Source: Hofstenia miamia (lineage: Eukaryota; Xenacoelomorpha; Acoela). Taken from it: a DNA stretch of 64,000 nt. Numbering within the stretch: the first letter of the stretch is position 1; every line of letters begins with the position of its first letter. The translations under genes were made by a program, and so were the position numbers. Positions 60,480 to 64,000 of this stretch are shown here, piece by piece. Location: positions 2,587,209 through 2,651,208 of the forward strand of contig SCFE01000017.1 of assembly GCA_004352715.1 (NCBI GenBank), given 5' to 3'. The notes beneath the pieces are model-generated. The model was not told where the DNA came from and did not search any database. It saw only the letters and a list, made by a program, of their open reading frames with translations.

Positions 60480-60880
60480 TCCCGCCCCCTAAGTAAGCCT
60501 TTGATCACGTCACTCTTCAGTGTCTTTACATTGAGTCCCAGTTCGGGAAAGAATTTTACACAAAATTTGCTTGCCTTCATGGAAAGTTATACATTAAAGC
60601 TGTCCTGAATTACTGGCTGGAGTCTTTATTCTTGTTCGTAGCATTTGTTCACTCGGATCTGAAAATGAAATTTCGTTTATTGTTCTTAGAACCAATCATG
60701 TTTCTACTGATGCAGCGTTTGCGGTCTATGCCCCACGAATATTTTCCAGCTTATCCATATACATAAAAGATCTAACATCGCTGACAGTTTTTAAATCCCA
60801 ACTAAATCGTATTTGTTTGCTAACGCCTATAATTGATTTTTGTACGCGGCAGAGTAGCGGCGTTATATAGTATATAGATT
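60480..60880 (+). pseudogene. 3' tail of a non-LTR retrotransposon
   Basis: Frame with TNHVSTDAAFAVYAPRIFSS, LSIYIKDLTSLTVFKSQLNR and ICLL. The order FaVyAPRlwnSLP…lFK..Lk is the usual C-terminal ending of CR1/L2-type LINE polymerases. It is followed by an (ATT) tract (60879-60911), a common LINE tail. It is 5'-truncated at the gap. Confidence 0.68.
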
Positions 60881-60911
60881 ATTATTAGTATTTTTATTAT
60901 TATTATTACAC
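60879..60911. repeat. Imperfect (ATT)n tract
   Basis: gattattattagtattttta followed by ttattattattac. Probably the tail of the LINE fragment just upstream. Confidence 0.85.
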
Positions 60912-61019
60912 ATTGTTATTATCAAAACGATCCTCTTTTTTAAAAAAAATGAGAAGTAAAATTTTTTCAATTTCTTCGCAACAAAACACTAATCAATCGA
61001 TGCTAATTACGTTTTCTAT

Positions 61020-62110
61020 AAGTTTATGTAAAAGTAATCAGACAAAATTGGCTCTGGAGCAAACACATTTCAAAAATCTGTCCTTAATTGAGTTCATCAA
61101 ATTCTTCTTAATTCTCGGGTAATTTATTCGTTGGACTCCAGCAATTATTACTTCAGTTTTTGCAGATGTTTTGGATTTTTCTTTTCCTGATCGTCCTTCA
61201 TGATCCACCAAACATTTTCTATAGGTTTAAGGCCCGATGAGTTGACTTCAAAATTTGCATATTTTTCTCTGAAGAAATTTTATGTATGTGTTGAAGTATG
61301 GTGGTCGTCCCATCTTTCTGAAGAATCCATCCAGTGTGATAGCAGCGGTTCGCAAATGGGATAAATTCTGTTAAATTATCAGTATACTTTAACTGTCGAA
61401 AATATCTCCTTCCACAATTTTTAGGTAAAAACCTTTATAGTTCAAAGCACCCTAAACCTTGCATTTTTGCGAAAATATTTGAGATGGCTTGAGAGGCATT
61501 TTGGATGTCTTAGACAAATGAGAAATGTTGCTTCTATGTAGCTGGAACATGGACTTATCGCTTATAAAAACATTTCTGAAAAATCCATTCATCGACCATG
61601 TTTCACAGAATCTAACCCGTTTTTCTTTCGGTTTTTGTGTCAATAATAGCATAATATAACTTTTTCGCAAGTTTTTTTTACAGATCCCTGCCTTTAGAAG
61701 TGCTCAGTACACTGTCGATGTTGAGACAACTTTGCAAAGTGTTTCTTGAAGTATTGAGTTCAAATGAGATTTTGATTTCAATGGATTTTGTAAAGCAATT
61801 TTTCCGTTCATTTCCAGTCAATTTGAGGAGTCGCCCACTTGCTTTCTTTCTTTTTTAAGGTGTTCGTTCCAGTCAATTTTTTGAAGTTTCTCTAGAATGT
61901 TTTTGGGTTCATACCCGATATCTTGAGTAAAGTTTTGCAGCCTGTGCTTCCAGTGGAGTAAAAATATTGCAGAACGTTTCTTGCATCTTGATGAGAGATG
62001 TTTAGTGAAAATTAATAAAGTACCTGTCCCCATCTGGTTTGTTTACGGGTACTTTTGTTGATTGTGGATGATCGTTTAAATGTGTTCGTCCAAAGCATAG
62101 CATGGCACTT
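61020..62110 (-). pseudogene. Mariner/Tc1-type transposase relic
   Basis: Minus strand, read leftwards from about 62110: ILEKLQKIDWNEHLKKERK, LTGNERKNCFTKSIEIKISF, RNTLQSCLNIDSVLSTSKGR (helix-turn-helix region), VRFCETWSMNGFFRNVFISD then KSMFQLHRSN (first catalytic acidic residue, normally SDES), LNYKGFYLKIVEGDIF, MGRPPYFNTYIKFLQRKI and WWIMKDDQEKKNPKHLQKL after the N.IENVW position. The family is in the Tc1/mariner superfamily; which clade cannot be told. Several frameshifts and stops. No terminal repeats were identified. Confidence 0.6.
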
Positions 62111-64000
62111 AACTAGGTGAAAAGACTTGTGTACTGTCGTTGAAGGGTTTTTGTATTTAAACATTATTTCCTATTTCTTTACCGGAATTTTTTTAATCCT
62201 GGAAAATTTAAAAAAGTAGATTTTGTTGAAATTGTAGTGAACTGCTATATTCCCTGGTGGGTAATTAGTATCACAATTCATCTGAATTGCTTAACGATGT
62301 TTCTCTGATTAGATCATTCGTGGAATATCAATCGATTTATCCGGTAATCGCAACAGCATCATTGAATTACATCAAATCCCATCTTTAGTACCTCACACAA
62401 GAATTCGTTCCCCTTACTCTATTTTGTGGGTCCGCAAGTGATATTTGTAAAGACAGTCTCAAACAAAAATGGATCAAAAAGTACCGATATGAATAAAAGC
62501 GACGTGGACATGGGCATGCTTTGAAAGGCCAATTTTTCCAACCCTTCGAAATCTGAAAAGTCCGATATAACTGATTTTGTTGGATTAGGCCCAGCTGTGA
62601 GAGTTTGTTCTCAATTGTTTTAAAGTTTCATATTTCATTTGGAGCTAATAGAACTGTTTGATGAATTGGTAACTGAAATTATGTCCGCAAAACTTATATT
62701 ATTGTTGTTTCTTATCAAATAGTTTGATATATTAGATTGATAGGGTCACGGTAATGCTTTAAATTAGCATGCATGTTAAAATTGAAAGATTGCAAATTTC
62801 TTTATAATCTGAATTTTTTGCGGAGTCAGCACTTTAAGCGAAATATTCAATTTTTTGCTCAAACTCTAGATTTATGTTATTGATAGGTAGTTGAAGACCA
62901 TACATGGGGCTATTATTGTTAGTTAGGAGTGTCTGGGTGTTCAGAATTTTACTCATCCCAATTCTACTTAGTCCCTGGGTCTGTTACGAAATTGGTAATC
63001 ATCTAAATCAAAAAAAAATTATCTTTTTAAAAACAATCACATCTAAATTTAATATGCTAATACCCCTAATTTCCTGAAGCAGTAGCTTATTTTACCTCTT
63101 AGGTAATGCTAGTTTCAGAATTTAATTGCAAAGTTAAAAAAATTGAGAAAGTCATCTGTCGGACATACATTGTAATATTCATGCTAGTTATTTTCAAATA
63201 ATAATGACAATGAAATAGTAAGAATAATATAGTAGGGTAGCTTACGCGCAAACTTTCTGTGCAAGAAGTTTAATGAAATTATGTTCATAGAGAAAATTAT
63301 GGTTTCACATCACTGTACGTCCGACAGATTTTTGGCATTATTTATTATAAATATGGTTTCATAATACCTGCTTTCATGAATAGATTTTGTTGATTATGCA
63401 TATCCTTTGTGTTGTGTTATATTGTACTACAATGCCTGTATAGTTTATAAACACGATTTGCGCATTTATTCAAATCATTTTGTTTCTTCTATAGGAGAAA
63501 CCCACTAATAATTATTTCAATCAATATCATCTTTACAAAATCAAATAGGGCACCAATAACTTCTGTGAAGTATACATATCCCAATCACGAATTATAACAA
63601 ATTATTTTCTTTTTTGTTTCAGTAATAATATTTTATTAATATTTTAATAAATCTCTCAACTCATAAACAAGAATATTGCTCTGTAAAGTCTAAATAAGCC
63701 TTTTAAGATATTTTTTGGCTTTTCTTTAGTTAATTTGTTTCATTTTTTGTGGAAACAATCATCTTCACAAAATCGGTCAGACGTACATATTATAGACGTT
63801 AATGTGATATCAAGAGAATATAAGGGCAATAGGGATACATGGCCCTATGCGAATATGTAGCAAGACATTCTTTATAATTGCATATACATAGGAATTAGAT
63901 TTTCGATACTTCATATTTTTATGTATATTGTGTACGCCCAACAAGTAGCATACTATTAGTCCAGGAGCCATTTAAGAAATCTAATCAGATAAGCTTTATT
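62110..64000. other. A+T-rich stretch without recognised genes
   Basis: No frame of interest on either strand and no repeat structure noted. Confidence 0.5.

Noticed and set aside
1-64000. CRISPR arrays, bacterial operons, phage genes, origins
   Set aside because: No spaced direct repeats, no ribosome-binding-site-led gene strings; everything recognisable is eukaryotic.

Overview
The window is a piece of an animal nuclear genome, most likely from an invertebrate. It is strongly A+T rich. The genes are split by GT/AG introns, there is no bacterial-style operon, and the sequence is packed with decayed mobile elements: non-LTR retrotransposons, a Penelope-like element, Tc1/mariner, piggyBac and hAT. 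The species cannot be named from sequence alone. The element mix and A+T bias recall hydrozoan or other soft-bodied invertebrate genomes, but that is inference.

Host genes. One isolated exon on the + strand (2467-2675) looks intact but I do not recognise it. The main host gene is on the - strand. I assembled it by hand from splice sites and intron phases, starting at about 51.02 kb and running leftwards to about 21.9 kb. It begins with a signal-peptide exon, followed by an EGF exon, several exons of unrecognised ectodomain, a second EGF exon, two exons with two LDL-receptor class A modules each, a possible half-EGF exon, a transmembrane exon and a Pro/Tyr-rich cytoplasmic exon. Reading frame and intron phase carry through two long runs of exons (51.02-42.54 kb and 36.69-27.67 kb). 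The links between the runs and onward to the transmembrane exon were not found. The simplest reading is one single-pass cell-surface receptor of new domain order with introns of several kb, but two genes are not excluded.

Mobile-element layout. 0-2.2 kb: the edge of a fairly intact LINE ORF (- strand), then a LINE reverse-transcriptase (RT) relic with a mariner-type element inserted at a TA inside it. 3.4-6.4 kb: a Tc1-like element with 3 kb between its ends that holds a deleted transposase and a second gene of a repeated family. 7.4-8.0 kb: a possible hAT relic. 8.9-11.9 kb: a nearly full-length piggyBac element whose transposase is split by two assembly gaps flanked by duplicated sequence. 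15.2-17.7 kb: two head-to-head Penelope GIY-YIG endonuclease copies, then a LINE RT interrupted by a piggyBac-like element at a TTAA. 23.7-26.7 kb: a repeat, a Tc1 relic beside a gap, and a LINE RT relic on the - strand. 39.4-41.3 and 44.6-47.2 kb: two more LINE relics inside introns of the receptor gene. 48.1-48.5 kb: a short hAT-type non-autonomous element with 8-bp target duplications. 52.6-62.1 kb: tandem duplication, further RT and DDE-transposase relics and microsatellites. The rest is A+T-rich sequence in which I see no gene.
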